A stretch of DNA of 64,000 nt from G963708325 sp963708325 (GCA_963708325.1 OY970203.1:2046001-2110000); one strand, 5' to 3'. Shown: positions 7,843 through 16,600, counted from the first letter of the stretch. The notes: a model not told the origin generated them from the letters alone. A program made the numbers and translations.

Positions 7843-9834
7843 TTGAGGCGCTTCTTCAAGAGCGCGGCCTTTCCGATCCTGATCGTCGTCCTGCTCGCGT
7901 TCTTCGCCCAGCGGCTGATCAGCCCCGGGCCGAGCACCGAGAAGCCCGACTTCGGGCAGTTCCTCACGCAGGTGAACCGCGATCCGGGGTCGATCGAGAA
8001 GGTCACCCTGAACACGAAGGACAACACCCTCGACGTCAAGCAGGCGGACGGCAAGGAGTACTCGACCGGCTATCCGGACAACTACGAGCCGCAGATCGTC
8101 AACAGCCTGCAGCGCAGCCAGGTCAACACGGCGGTCAAGGGCAAGGGCGGCTCCAGCCTGCTCAGCCTGCTCACCTACATCCTTCCGTTCCTGCTCTTCT
8201 TCGGCTTCTGGATCTTCCTGATGAACCAGATGCAGGGCGGCGGCTCGAAGGTGATGAGCTTCGGCAAGAGCCGTGCCAAGCGGATGTCGGTGGACGCCCC
8301 CAAGATCACCTTCCGCGACGTCGCCGGGGCCGACGAGGCGGTGCAGGAGCTCCACGAGATCAAGGAGTTCCTCGAGAACCCGAAGAAGTTCCAGGCGCTG
8401 GGCGCCAGGATCCCGAAGGGCGTGCTCCTCTACGGCCCGCCCGGGACCGGCAAGACCCTGCTGGCGCGGGCCGTCGCCGGCGAGGCGGGGGTGCCCTTCT
8501 TCTCGATCTCGGGCTCCGACTTCGTCGAGATGTTCGTGGGCGTCGGCGCCAGCCGCGTCCGCGACCTGTTCGAGCAGGCGAAGCAGAACTCTCCCTGCAT
8601 CATCTTCATGGACGAGATCGACGCCGTCGGGCGGCACCGCGGCGCCGGCATGGGCGGCGGGCACGACGAGCGCGAGCAGACCCTCAACCAGCTGCTCGTC
8701 GAGATGGACGGCTTCGAGATGAAGGACAACATCATCCTGATCGCGGCCACCAACCGGCCCGACATCCTCGACCCGGCGCTGCTGCGCCCCGGGCGCTTCG
8801 ACCGCCAGATCGTCGTCGACCGGCCCGACCGCAAGGGCCGCCAGAGGATCCTCGAGGTCCACACGCGCGGCAAGCCGCTGGCCAAGGACATCGACCTCGA
8901 CGTCCTGGCCGGTCAGACCCCCGGCTTCACCGGCGCCGACCTCGCCAACCTGATCAACGAGGCGGCGCTTCTCACCGCCCGCTCCAGCAAGCGCGAGATC
9001 GGCATGGAGGAGCTGGAGGAGGGGATCATGCGGGTTATCGCCGGGCCGGAGAAGAAGACCCGGGTGATGTCCGAGAAGGAGCGCCTGATCACCGCCTACC
9101 ACGAGCTCGGCCACGCGATCGTCGGCCACGTGCTGCCCAACTGCGACCCGGTCCACAAGATCTCCGTGATCAGCCGCGGCCAGGCCCTCGGCTACACGAT
9201 CTCGCTTCCCACCGAGGACAGGTTCCTGACCACCAGGGCGGAGCTGACCGACACGATGGCGATGACCCTGGGCGGACGCGCCGCCGAGGAGATCGTCTTC
9301 TCCGAGATCACCACGGGCGCCTCGAACGACCTCGAGAAGGTGACCGAGACCGCGAAGCAGATGGTGATGCGCTACGGGATGTCGGAGCGCCTCGGCCCGC
9401 GCGTGTTCGGCCACGACCGCGGGATGCCCTTCCTCGGCCGCGAGTTCTCCGCCGAGCCGGACTACTCCGACGAGATCGCCCGCGAAATCGACGACGAGAT
9501 CCGGCGAGTCGTCGAGGAGGCGCACCAGACCGCCAAGGACATCCTCAACGACCACCGCGGCCAGCTCGACGAGATCTCGAAGATCCTGCTCGAGCGCGAG
9601 ACGATCGAGAGCGAGGAGTTCGTCGCCCTGCTGGCGGGCAATTCCGCCGAGGAGGTGTTCGGCCCCGAGGAGGAGGAGCGGCCTGTCAAGCCCGAGCCCG
9701 CTCCGGAGCCCGAGAAGGGCACCGGCCGGGAGGGCCCGCGGCCGATCCCGCGGCCGCGTCCCGGCCTGGCCGGCGGCGGCGCCGCCGATATGCGCGCCGA
9801 CCGACCGCCCGATTCGCCGCCGTCGATCTCCTAG
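7843..9834 (+). CDS. ftsH: ATP-dependent zinc metalloprotease FtsH
   Basis: A 663-residue membrane protease that extracts and degrades membrane and unstable cytosolic proteins. Two membrane helices (9-25 and 106-128) flank a small extracytoplasmic domain. The AAA domain has Walker A GPPGTGKT (198-205), Walker B (IIFMDEID) and second-region-of-homology RPGRFDR. The zinc site is HELGH (420-424). A charged, proline-rich tail ends the protein. TTG 7843 is the only start that gives the full first helix; no ATG/GTG/TTG was found in frame over the roughly 50 nt upstream. Confidence 0.96.
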   Translation: MRRFFKSAAFPILIVVLLAFFAQRLISPGPSTEKPDFGQFLTQVNRDPGSIEKVTLNTKDNTLDVKQADGKEYSTGYPDNYEPQIVNSLQRSQVNTAVKGKGGSSLLSLLTYILPFLLFFGFWIFLMNQMQGGGSKVMSFGKSRAKRMSVDAPKITFRDVAGADEAVQELHEIKEFLENPKKFQALGARIPKGVLLYGPPGTGKTLLARAVAGEAGVPFFSISGSDFVEMFVGVGASRVRDLFEQAKQNSPCIIFMDEIDAVGRHRGAGMGGGHDEREQTLNQLLVEMDGFEMKDNIILIAATNRPDILDPALLRPGRFDRQIVVDRPDRKGRQRILEVHTRGKPLAKDIDLDVLAGQTPGFTGADLANLINEAALLTARSSKREIGMEELEEGIMRVIAGPEKKTRVMSEKERLITAYHELGHAIVGHVLPNCDPVHKISVISRGQALGYTISLPTEDRFLTTRAELTDTMAMTLGGRAAEEIVFSEITTGASNDLEKVTETAKQMVMRYGMSERLGPRVFGHDRGMPFLGREFSAEPDYSDEIAREIDDEIRRVVEEAHQTAKDILNDHRGQLDEISKILLERETIESEEFVALLAGNSAEEVFGPEEEERPVKPEPAPEPEKGTGREGPRPIPRPRPGLAGGGAADMRADRPPDSPPSIS

Positions 9835-9860
9835 CGGGCCGCGCGGGGCATACTCCGGGC

Positions 9861-10262
9861 GTGTCCGCGGCCGACGTAGAGACTCTGCGCGCCGGGTTCG
9901 ACGCGTTCTCCAGTCGGGGCCTCGACGGCCTGCTGGAGTTCATCCACCCGGACTTCGAGACCACCACCTCGCCCGAGCTCACCGTCGAGCCGGACACCTA
10001 CCGCGGACACGACGGGCTCCGGCGCTACTTCGCCGGCTTCGAGGGGGCGATGGAGAACGTCCGCTTCATCCCCGAGGAGTACATCGACGCCGGCGACTGC
10101 GTCGTGATGCCGGTGCGCCTGGTCGCCACGGGGGTCGAGACCGGGATCGAGGTGGAGCAGCGGATGGTGATGGTGTGGTGGCTGCGCGACGGCAAGGCGA
10201 TCCGGCTCGAGGCCCATCGCGATCGCGACGCCGCATTGGCCGCGGCCGGAATCGAGCGCTGA
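9861..10262 (+). CDS. SnoaL/NTF2-like protein in the folE slot
   Basis: A 133-residue soluble protein with the cone-shaped NTF2-like pattern: an N-terminal helix pair, YRGHDGLRRYFAGF, then strands ending MVMVWWLRDGKAIRLEAHRDRDAALAAAG. Proteins of this type bind small hydrophobic ligands or act as isomerases or cyclases; the substrate cannot be told. GTG 9861 is preferred because CATACT lies 6 nt before it. It sits between ftsH and folP, where many actinobacteria carry folE, and its stop is 1 nt from folP, so it is co-transcribed with the folate genes. Confidence 0.75.
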   Translation: MSAADVETLRAGFDAFSSRGLDGLLEFIHPDFETTTSPELTVEPDTYRGHDGLRRYFAGFEGAMENVRFIPEEYIDAGDCVVMPVRLVATGVETGIEVEQRMVMVWWLRDGKAIRLEAHRDRDAALAAAGIER

Positions 10263-10263
10263 G

Positions 10264-11085
10264 GTGAGCCCCTGCCGCGTGATGGGGGTGGTCAACGTCA
10301 CCCCGGACTCCTTCTCGGACGGCGGCGAGTTCCTCGATCCGGCGCGGGCGGTCGAGCACGGCCTCGAGCTGGTCGCGGAGGGCGCCGACGTGGTCGACGT
10401 CGGCGGCGAGTCGACCCGTCCGGGAGCGGAGGCCGTCCCGGCCGAGGAGGAGCTGCGCCGCGTCGAGCCCGTGGTCGCCGGCCTCGCCGGCCGCGGGGCC
10501 GCGGTCTCGATCGACACCGCCAAGGCGGCGGTGGCGGCGGCGGCGCTCGACGCCGGCGCCGAGGTCGTCAACGACGTCACCGCTCTGCGCGGCGACGCCG
10601 AGCTGGGCGCCCTCTGCGCCGAGCGCGGCTGCGACGTCGTGCTGATGCACATGCGAGGGACACCGCGGACGATGCAGGACGACCCGGTGTACGAGGACGT
10701 CGTCGACGACGTCAGGCGCTTCCTCGCCGAGCGGATCGAGGCAGCGCTCGACGCCGGCATCGAGCCGGAGCGGATCTGGGTCGACCCCGGGATCGGCTTC
10801 GGCAAGACCGTGGAGCACAACCTCGAGCTGCTGCGCCGGCTCGACGAGCTCGCCTCGCTCGGGCGCCCGATCGTCGTCGGCACCTCGCGCAAGAGCTTCA
10901 TCGGCGCGATCACCGGCCGCGAGGCGCATGAGCGCCTCGGGGGGACGATCGCATCGTGCGTGCTGGCCTATGCCGGCGGAGCGGCGATGGTGAGGGTGCA
11001 CGACGTCGCTCCGGTGCGCGAGGCGCTCGCCGTCGCCGAGGCGATCCTCGACCGGTCGTGGCGGCTGGCGACCGCCGGGCGCTGA
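10264..11085 (+). CDS. folP: Dihydropteroate synthase
   Basis: A 273-residue TIM-barrel enzyme joining p-aminobenzoate to hydroxymethyl-dihydropterin pyrophosphate; it is the sulfonamide target. The pterin and pyrophosphate motifs are visible: GVVNVTPDSFSDGG near the N-terminus, GGESTRPGA, DPGIGFGK and GTSRKSFIG. The GTG start lies 1 nt after the preceding stop. folB and folK follow, giving three successive steps of folate synthesis. Confidence 0.96.
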   Translation: MSPCRVMGVVNVTPDSFSDGGEFLDPARAVEHGLELVAEGADVVDVGGESTRPGAEAVPAEEELRRVEPVVAGLAGRGAAVSIDTAKAAVAAAALDAGAEVVNDVTALRGDAELGALCAERGCDVVLMHMRGTPRTMQDDPVYEDVVDDVRRFLAERIEAALDAGIEPERIWVDPGIGFGKTVEHNLELLRRLDELASLGRPIVVGTSRKSFIGAITGREAHERLGGTIASCVLAYAGGAAMVRVHDVAPVREALAVAEAILDRSWRLATAGR

Positions 11086-11092
11086 GCTCGGC

Positions 11093-11154
11093 CGTCCTCG
11101 ACCTGCTCGGCCACGCGCGCCCCCAGGCGCACGCGGCCATGGAACCAATCATCT
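11093..11154 (+). repeat. Dispersed 62-bp intergenic repeat, copy A
   Basis: This segment is the reverse complement of 36563-36624 with only three mismatches in 62 bases. It contains a 13-bp stem (11109-11121 with 11126-11138, loop CCCA). It lies in the folP-folB gap, just upstream of the folB -10 box. Confidence 0.8.
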
Positions 11155-11159
11155 AGGTT
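11154..11159 (+). promoter_or_regulatory. -10 box of folB
   Basis: TAGGTT ends 6 nt before the folB GTG, and its first T is the last base of the repeat. A leaderless transcript is inferred. Confidence 0.5.
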
Positions 11160-11165
11160 CCCGGC

Positions 11166-11594
11166 GTGGAAGCGCACGGCGATTCGCACACCAGCTCGGT
11201 CGAGATCGAGCTGCGGGGCCTCTCGATCTACACGCACCACGGTGTCAGCGACGCCGAGCAGGAGGTCGGCCAGCGGCTCGAGTTCGACGTCAGCTTCGAC
11301 GTGCCCGACTGCGACGCCGTGCTCACCGACCGCCTCGATGACACGGTCGACTACGCCGAGGCTTGCGACATCGTCGCGCTCGCCGCGACGGAGCGCAGCT
11401 ACCGCACGCTGGAGCGGCTCGGCAAGGTCGTGGGGGAGAGGCTGATGGAGCGCTTCGGGTCCGAGACCGTCCGCGTGCGGGCCTCGAAGCCGGAGCCGCC
11501 GCTGCCGCTGGCGATCGACGAGGTGTCGGTCGAGGTCGTCCACGAGCGCGAGCAGCCCGGCGAGGACGACGAGTCCGGCGCCGGCGAGGTCTGA
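11166..11594 (+). CDS. folB: Dihydroneopterin aldolase
   Basis: A 142-residue enzyme that cleaves 7,8-dihydroneopterin to hydroxymethyl-dihydropterin and glycolaldehyde. It shows the family signature LSIYTHHGVSDAEQEVGQ near the N-terminus, the DTVDYAE segment and the C-terminal KPEPPLP region. The protein is slightly longer than usual because of an acidic tail. The GTG is positioned by the TANNNT box 6 nt upstream. folK starts 15 nt after its stop. Confidence 0.93.
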   Translation: MEAHGDSHTSSVEIELRGLSIYTHHGVSDAEQEVGQRLEFDVSFDVPDCDAVLTDRLDDTVDYAEACDIVALAATERSYRTLERLGKVVGERLMERFGSETVRVRASKPEPPLPLAIDEVSVEVVHEREQPGEDDESGAGEV

Positions 11595-11608
11595 CCGGGT
11601 TCGGCCGC

Positions 11609-12103
11609 GTGCCGCGCGTCGGCTACCTCGGCCTCGGCTCGAATCTCGGCGACCGCGCCGGGCACCTGCGCGCGGCGCTCGACGCCCTGCCCCGTCACGG
11701 CGTGGACGTGGAGGCGGTCTCCTCGAGCTACGAGACCGAGCCGGTGGGCGAGCTGACCGAGCAGGCTGACTTCCTCAACGCCGCGGTGCGGGTGCGCACC
11801 GCTCTCGAGCCCGAGCCGCTGCTCGACGCCTGCAAGGCGATCGAGGTGGAGCAGGGAAGGATGTTCGGCGGCCCCCGCCACGGACCGAGGCCGCTCGACG
11901 TCGACCTGCTGCTGCTCGGCGACCTCGAGCTGAGCACGCCGAGGCTGACCCTGCCCCACCCCGGGGTGACGCGGCGCCGCTTCGTGCTCGTGCCGCTGCT
12001 CGAGCTCGACCCCGGCCTGCGGCTCCCCGACGGCACGCCGCTCGCCGAGGCGCTCGCCGCCCTCCCCGAGGGCCAGCGGGTCAACCTCGCCGGCGCCCTA
12101 TAG
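11609..12103 (+). CDS. folK: Hydroxymethyl-dihydropterin pyrophosphokinase
   Basis: A 164-residue enzyme that transfers pyrophosphate from ATP to the pterin used by FolP. Landmarks are GLGSNLGDR at the N-terminus, SSSYETEPVG, DFLNAAV, and the ATP/Mg motif RPLDVDLLLLGD with LPHPGVTRRRFVLVPL. The start is taken at GTG 11609, directly before the conserved GYLGLGSN strand. It is the last gene of the folP-folB-folK cluster, converging on the GST-like gene. Confidence 0.93.
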   Translation: MPRVGYLGLGSNLGDRAGHLRAALDALPRHGVDVEAVSSSYETEPVGELTEQADFLNAAVRVRTALEPEPLLDACKAIEVEQGRMFGGPRHGPRPLDVDLLLLGDLELSTPRLTLPHPGVTRRRFVLVPLLELDPGLRLPDGTPLAEALAALPEGQRVNLAGAL

Positions 12104-12110
12104 GCGCCGC

Positions 12111-12884
12111 TCAGGCGGGCGCCGCCGCCGCGGCGCCGGCCCGCAGCGGCTCCAGCCACGTCGCCGGAAGGATCGGCGGGGCGTGGCCGGGGAAGTCCGG
12201 CACGACGCGCATCGCGAACTCGCCGGCCGGCCGGTCGGCGATCGCCGGCCGCAGGTCCTCGAGCGTCATCGCCAGGCGGATGCTGGGGGCGATCTGGAAG
12301 TCGGCGGCATTGAGCGCCTCGCCGTTGAGCACGCCCTCGGCGATCCAGGCGTCGATCCGCTGCAGCATCCCCGGCAGCGCCGCCAGGTCGTGGCGGACGT
12401 TCTCGTCCGTCGCCTCGTTCAGCCGTGCCGCCGCGGCGACGATCGGCGCCGCGGTGCGCACGGCGACCCCGATCGGGATCCCGAGGCGCGCCCCCTCGGC
12501 GTAGCTGCGCAGCGGCGCGCGGTCGCGGCGCAGCGCGTTCCACATGATCCGCCGGATCGGGGCCTGCAGGTCCTCGTCGCCCCAGCGCTCGGCCTCCTCC
12601 ACGGCGAGCCGCCGCTCGGGGTCGTCCGGGAACAGAGGCGGCTCGGGCTGGATGCGGTCGAGCTCGCGGGCGATCTGGCGGGAGCCCTGGTTCTTCGTGT
12701 CGTCGATCTTCAGGGCCGGCACCGTGATCCCCGGGAAGCGAAGCGCCTTCAGCGCCCCCTTGGCGATCACCGGCATCAGGTCCGTGCGGTCGTAGGCGAT
12801 CCCCTTGTGGTCGAGCATCAGCTCGGCCGCGCGCGAGGGGTGGGAGCCCGGGATCACGTAGAGGCGCGCGCCCATCGCCGCCAT
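12111..12884 (-). CDS. Glutathione S-transferase-like protein
   Basis: A 257-residue protein with an N-terminal thioredoxin-fold half (LYVIPGSHPSRAAELMLDHKGIAY...VPALKIDD, then a residue pair resembling the ES of GSTs at GSRQIARELD) and an all-helical C-terminal half. The substrate and thiol are unknown, since actinobacteria mostly use mycothiol rather than glutathione. The ATG lies 1 nt downstream of the VOC gene stop, so the two minus-strand genes form an operon. MGARLY 9 nt further in is an alternative start. Confidence 0.75.
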   Translation of the reverse strand: MAAMGARLYVIPGSHPSRAAELMLDHKGIAYDRTDLMPVIAKGALKALRFPGITVPALKIDDTKNQGSRQIARELDRIQPEPPLFPDDPERRLAVEEAERWGDEDLQAPIRRIMWNALRRDRAPLRSYAEGARLGIPIGVAVRTAAPIVAAAARLNEATDENVRHDLAALPGMLQRIDAWIAEGVLNGEALNAADFQIAPSIRLAMTLEDLRPAIADRPAGEFAMRVVPDFPGHAPPILPATWLEPLRAGAAAAAPA

Positions 12885-12885
12885 C

Positions 12886-13752
12886 CTATCCGCCGCCGGC
12901 CTCCTCCAGCAGCACGGCGACGCCGTCCGGCGTACGGGTGGCGACGGCGCCGTTGCGGCGCTCGACCGCTGCGCCCGCACCGGCGAGCCTGCGCTCGGCG
13001 TCCTGAAGCCCCGGGTCGCCGGCGACCGCCAGCACGACGAAGTCGAGGCCGGGCCCGTCGGCGGGCTCCGGCGGCGCCCCCGCCGACATCCAGGAGTTGA
13101 CGCCGATGTGGTGGTGGTAGCCGCCGGTGGCCAGGAACGCCGCCTGGGGGCCGAACCGGGTCATCAGATCGAGGCCGACGGCCCCGCTCCAGAAGCCGAC
13201 GGCGTCCTCGACGTCGGCCACCTTGAGGTGGGCGTGGCCGACGTCTGCGCCGGAGCCGGCGTCGCCCTCCGGCTCGGGCTCCGCGAGCACCGAGTCGAGG
13301 TCGAGCGGAAGCGTGTCCATGCGCACTCGCTCGCCGGCCGCGGGCGAGGGCCAGTCCGCGCGTGGAAGGTCGCGGTACAGCTCGATCCCGATCCCGTCCG
13401 GATCGTCGAGGTAGAGCGCTTCCGAAACGAGGTGGTGGGAGGCGCCGGTGAGCGGCGTACGGCCGGCGGCCAGTCGCCGCAGAGCGGCCGCGAGCTGGGC
13501 CCGCTCCGGGTAGCGAAAGGCGGTGTGGAAGAGCCCGGTGGCGCGGCGCGGAGCCGGCCCGGGACCCGCGCTTCGCCGCAGCTCGACCAGCGCCGAGTTC
13601 GACCCCGGCGGGCCCAGCGCCACCGCATCGGCGCCGGACGCCGGCACCTCCTCGAGCCCGACGACCTCGCCGTAGAAGGCGGCGCTGCGTGGCGGGTCGT
13701 TCGCCCGCAACGCCACCCGGGCGACGCGGACGCTTTCGCGCTCGCCACTCAC
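12886..13752 (-). CDS. Tandem VOC-domain (glyoxalase/extradiol dioxygenase-like) protein
   Basis: A 288-residue protein with two VOC modules. The first carries candidate metal ligands in LFHTAFRYP and DPDGIGIELYRD, the second in HAHLKVAD, YHHHIGVNSW and the acidic end of TPDGVAVLLEEA. The arrangement resembles CatE-type catechol 2,3-dioxygenases, so a ring-cleaving or detoxifying role is likely but the substrate is unknown. The GTG start gives a compact N-terminus immediately before the first beta strand. It is transcribed divergently from coaX. Confidence 0.8.
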   Translation of the reverse strand: MSGERESVRVARVALRANDPPRSAAFYGEVVGLEEVPASGADAVALGPPGSNSALVELRRSAGPGPAPRRATGLFHTAFRYPERAQLAAALRRLAAGRTPLTGASHHLVSEALYLDDPDGIGIELYRDLPRADWPSPAAGERVRMDTLPLDLDSVLAEPEPEGDAGSGADVGHAHLKVADVEDAVGFWSGAVGLDLMTRFGPQAAFLATGGYHHHIGVNSWMSAGAPPEPADGPGLDFVVLAVAGDPGLQDAERRLAGAGAAVERRNGAVATRTPDGVAVLLEEAGGG

Positions 13753-13806
13753 GCGTCCAGTCTGGCACGCGGTCGCCGCCGCCCGCACGGCTGCCGCCGG
13801 CCGGGA

Positions 13807-13812
13807 GATAAT
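13807..13812 (+). promoter_or_regulatory. -10 box of coaX
   Basis: GATAAT ends 6 nt before the GTG of coaX, suggesting a leaderless mRNA. Confidence 0.5.
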
Positions 13813-13818
13813 CGGGCT

Positions 13819-14583
13819 GTGCTCCTCGCGATCGACGTGGGCAACACACAGACCCATCTGGGGATGTTCGACGGGCCGGAGCTGGTCGAGCACTGGCGGC
13901 TCGCCACCGTCCGCGATGCCACCACGGACGAGCTGGCGATGACGATCGCAAGCCTGCTGGAGCTGCGCGGCCTCGGCCTGGCCGAGGTGGACGGCGCGAT
14001 CGTGTCGGCGGTGGTGCCGGCGCTGTCCACCGAGTACGAGGGCATGCGCCGCTACCTCGAGGGCAGGCTGCTGATCGTCAGCCCGCAGCTTCGCACCGGG
14101 ATGCCGATCCGCATCGACAACCCGCACCAGCTCGGCACCGACCGTCTCGTCAACGCCGTCGCCGCCTTCGATCGCGTCGGCGGCGCCTGCGTCGTCGTCG
14201 ACTTCGGCACCTCGCTCAACTACGACGTGGTCTCCGCCGACGGGGAGTACCTCGGCGGCGTGATCTCGCCCGGCGTCGAGATCTCGGCCGAGGCTCTCTG
14301 GGAGCGCGCCGCCAAGCTCGTCAGGGTCGATCTCGAGCCCCCCGAGGCGCTGATCGGCAAGAACACGGAGGCGGCGATCCAGTCGGGCATCGTCTACGGG
14401 TTCGCGGGCCAGGTCGACGGGATCGTCGGCCGCCTGCGCAAGGAGCTGGGCGCCGACGCGACGGCGATCGCGACCGGCGGGCACGCCGCCGCGATCGTGC
14501 CCTTCTGCGAGGAGATCGACCAGGTCGACGACCTGCTGACGCTGACCGGGCTGCGCCTAATCTACGAGCGCAATGCCGACTAG
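13819..14583 (+). CDS. coaX: Type III pantothenate kinase
   Basis: A 254-residue ASKHA-fold kinase for the first step of coenzyme A synthesis. Visible motifs are the N-terminal phosphate loop LAIDVGNTQT, the GTDR element (LGTDRLVNAVAAF) and the central DFGTS. The usual DFGTATTFD reads DFGTSLNYD here, a mild variation. The C-terminal GGHA segment is intact. The last codons overlap the start of the downstream dus gene, so coaX-dus-hydrolase form one coupled operon. Confidence 0.94.
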   Translation: MLLAIDVGNTQTHLGMFDGPELVEHWRLATVRDATTDELAMTIASLLELRGLGLAEVDGAIVSAVVPALSTEYEGMRRYLEGRLLIVSPQLRTGMPIRIDNPHQLGTDRLVNAVAAFDRVGGACVVVDFGTSLNYDVVSADGEYLGGVISPGVEISAEALWERAAKLVRVDLEPPEALIGKNTEAAIQSGIVYGFAGQVDGIVGRLRKELGADATAIATGGHAAAIVPFCEEIDQVDDLLTLTGLRLIYERNAD

Positions 14584-15586
14584 CGTGGCCACAGTCGAGT
14601 CGCCGCCGCGCCGGCCTCCGCGTGAGCGGCCGGCCCTGACCGAGCCGTTCGAGATCGGCGACGTCCGGGTGGCCAACCGCGTCCTGCTCGCCCCCCTGGC
14701 GGGGATCGGCAACTGGTTCGTCCGCCTGCAGGCGCGTCGCCACGGGGCCGGTCTGGCCTTTTCGGAGATGGTCTCCAGCTTCGGCCTTCACCACCGCAAC
14801 GAGCGCACCCATCGGGAGATGTTGCGCCTGCACCCCGACGAGCATCCGGTCTCGGTCCAGCTCTTCGGCCAGGACCCCGAGGTGATGCGGTCGGCCGCCG
14901 CGATCGTCGCCGCGGCGGGCGCCGACCTGATCGACATAAACATGGGGTGCCCCGTGCGCAAGGTCTGCCGCACGGGCGCCGGAGCGGCGCTGCTCGAGGA
15001 CCAGGAGCTGGCGCTCCGGATCGCCCGCGCGGCGATCGAGGGCGGGGGCGTCCCCGTCACGGTCAAGCTGCGCTCGGGGCTCGAGCCCGGAGACCGCTCG
15101 GGGTTCGAGCTGGGCGTGCGGCTCGCCGAGGAGGCCGGCGTCGCCGGGCTCGCCTTCCACCCGCGGCCGGCGGCGGCCCGTCACGGTGGCCGGCCCGACT
15201 ACGCGCTCGCGCGCGAGCTCGCCGAACGGGTCGCGGTGCCGGTGATCGTCTCCGGCGGCCTGCGCTCGCCGGAGGCGGCGCGGCGCGCCTACCGCGAGTC
15301 CGGCGCCGCCGCCGTGATGATCGCCCGGGGCGCGCTCGGCAACCCCTGGATCTTCGCCGAGCTGAGCGGGCACCGCTCGGTCCCGCCGACCCCCGCCGAG
15401 TGTCGCGAGGAGCTGCTCTGGGTGATCGATCGCGCCGAGGAGCACCTCGGCAGGCGACGCGCGGCGCCCTATCTGCGCAAGTTCTACCCGTGGTACCTCG
15501 ACCGCCTGCCGGAATCGCGCCGGGTCTGCCGCGCCCTGCAGCGGACGGACTCGCTCGCCGAGGCGCGCGCCCTGGTCCGGGCGTGA
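14573..15586 (+). CDS. dus: tRNA-dihydrouridine synthase (DusB-like)
   Basis: A 337-residue FMN-dependent TIM-barrel enzyme reducing specific uridines in tRNA. It shows APLAGIGN near the start, the catalytic-cysteine motif NMGCPVRKV, TVKLRSG for the active-site lysine region, and GGLRSPE and ARGALGNPW for FMN phosphate binding. The ATG lies inside the end of coaX (11-nt overlap) and the gene ends in a GTGA overlap with the next. A dus gene close to lysS matches the order in Bacillus. Confidence 0.93.
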   Translation: MPTSVATVESPPRRPPRERPALTEPFEIGDVRVANRVLLAPLAGIGNWFVRLQARRHGAGLAFSEMVSSFGLHHRNERTHREMLRLHPDEHPVSVQLFGQDPEVMRSAAAIVAAAGADLIDINMGCPVRKVCRTGAGAALLEDQELALRIARAAIEGGGVPVTVKLRSGLEPGDRSGFELGVRLAEEAGVAGLAFHPRPAAARHGGRPDYALARELAERVAVPVIVSGGLRSPEAARRAYRESGAAAVMIARGALGNPWIFAELSGHRSVPPTPAECREELLWVIDRAEEHLGRRRAAPYLRKFYPWYLDRLPESRRVCRALQRTDSLAEARALVRA

Positions 15587-16473
15587 GCCTCACGGAGCGC
15601 ACCGAGGCCTGGCGCCGCGCCGGGGAGGAGGTCGCGTTTCGCGGCCGCTCGATCCATGTCCACAGCCGCCTCGGGGAGGGGCTCGGCGACGGACCGCTGA
15701 TCCTCTTCCTGCACGGGTTCCCCTCCAGCTCATACGACTGGAGGCGGCTGCTGCAGCTCGGCTGGAACGACCCGGTGCTCGCCTTCGACTTCCTCGGCTT
15801 CGGCCTCTCGGACAAGCCGAGGGACCACGTCTACACGCTCGCCTGGCAGGCGGACCTGGCGGAGGAGCTGGCCAGCCGCTACGCAGGCGGCGGGCCCGTC
15901 TTCGTCTGCGCCCACGACATGGGCACCTCGGTGGCCACCGAGCTGTTCGCCCGCGACCTCGAGGGGAGGCTCGGCATCGACCTCTGCGGTGCGCTGCTCT
16001 TCAACGGCAGCATCGTGCTCGAGCGCTCCAGCCCGACCGCCGCCCAGCGAGCCCTGCGCAGCCGCGCCGGCCCGGCCCTGTCGCGGCTGACTAGCCGCGC
16101 CGTCTTCCGGCGCCAGCTCGGCTCGGTGTTCTCGTCCGGCCACCCGCTCGGCGACGACGAGGCCGCCGACCAGTGGTCCCTGGTCGTGCACCACCACGGC
16201 CGCACGCTGGGGCACAGCCTGATCCGCTACATGGACGAGCGCGTCACCCACGCCGAGCGCTGGCATGGTGCGATCCGCGATTGGCCGAAGCCGCTCCGCT
16301 TCGCCTGGGGCATGCTCGATCCGGTGGCGACTCCGGCGGTGCTGGCGGCGCTGCGAGAGCTGCGGCCGGCGGCGCCGGTGGACGAGCTCCCCGATCTCGG
16401 CCACTATCCCCAGATCGAGGACCCGCCGCAGATCGCAGCCGCCCTGCGGGCGGCACTCGAGACGGCGAATTGA
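15583..16473 (+). CDS. Alpha/beta hydrolase, dehalogenase/epoxide hydrolase-like
   Basis: A 296-residue alpha/beta hydrolase with the oxyanion motif LHGFPSSSYDWRRL and the nucleophile elbow CAHDMGTSVA. The elbow carries aspartate rather than serine, as in haloalkane dehalogenases, epoxide hydrolases and MEST-type proteins. A late histidine (DLGHYPQIEDP) completes the likely triad. The substrate is unknown. GTG 15583 overlaps the dus stop by 4 nt. Confidence 0.82.
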   Translation: MSLTERTEAWRRAGEEVAFRGRSIHVHSRLGEGLGDGPLILFLHGFPSSSYDWRRLLQLGWNDPVLAFDFLGFGLSDKPRDHVYTLAWQADLAEELASRYAGGGPVFVCAHDMGTSVATELFARDLEGRLGIDLCGALLFNGSIVLERSSPTAAQRALRSRAGPALSRLTSRAVFRRQLGSVFSSGHPLGDDEAADQWSLVVHHHGRTLGHSLIRYMDERVTHAERWHGAIRDWPKPLRFAWGMLDPVATPAVLAALRELRPAAPVDELPDLGHYPQIEDPPQIAAALRAALETAN

Positions 16474-16497
16474 GCGGGCCGCCGGCGAGCCCCTCGC

Positions 16498-16503
16498 TAT
16501 AAT
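16498..16503 (+). promoter_or_regulatory. -10 box of greA
   Basis: A perfect TATAAT with no convincing -35. Predicted transcription starts near 16510, leaving a leader of about 115 nt. Confidence 0.55.
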
Positions 16504-16542
16504 GCCCGGCCCTGCCCGAGCCTGCCGGCGCCTGAACGGAAA

Positions 16543-16600
16543 AGCGCCGCATTCGGGCGCTATTTGTAGATAGGCAAAGGGGCCGCCCGCGCGCGGCCCC
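16543..16600 (+). promoter_or_regulatory. Structured leader of greA
   Basis: Two hairpins lie in the leader. AGCGCC/GGCGCT (16543-16548 with 16556-16561) is followed by ATTTGTAG and resembles a weak terminator. A perfect GGGGCCGC/GCGGCCCC stem (16579-16586 with 16593-16600) follows. E. coli greA also has a leader with early termination, so an attenuator is plausible. Confidence 0.45.

Noticed and set aside
7767..10262. 831-residue plus-strand frame crossing ftsH
   Set aside because: It is the shifted frame of ftsH. Only its last part, from GTG 9861, is a real gene (the SnoaL-like protein).
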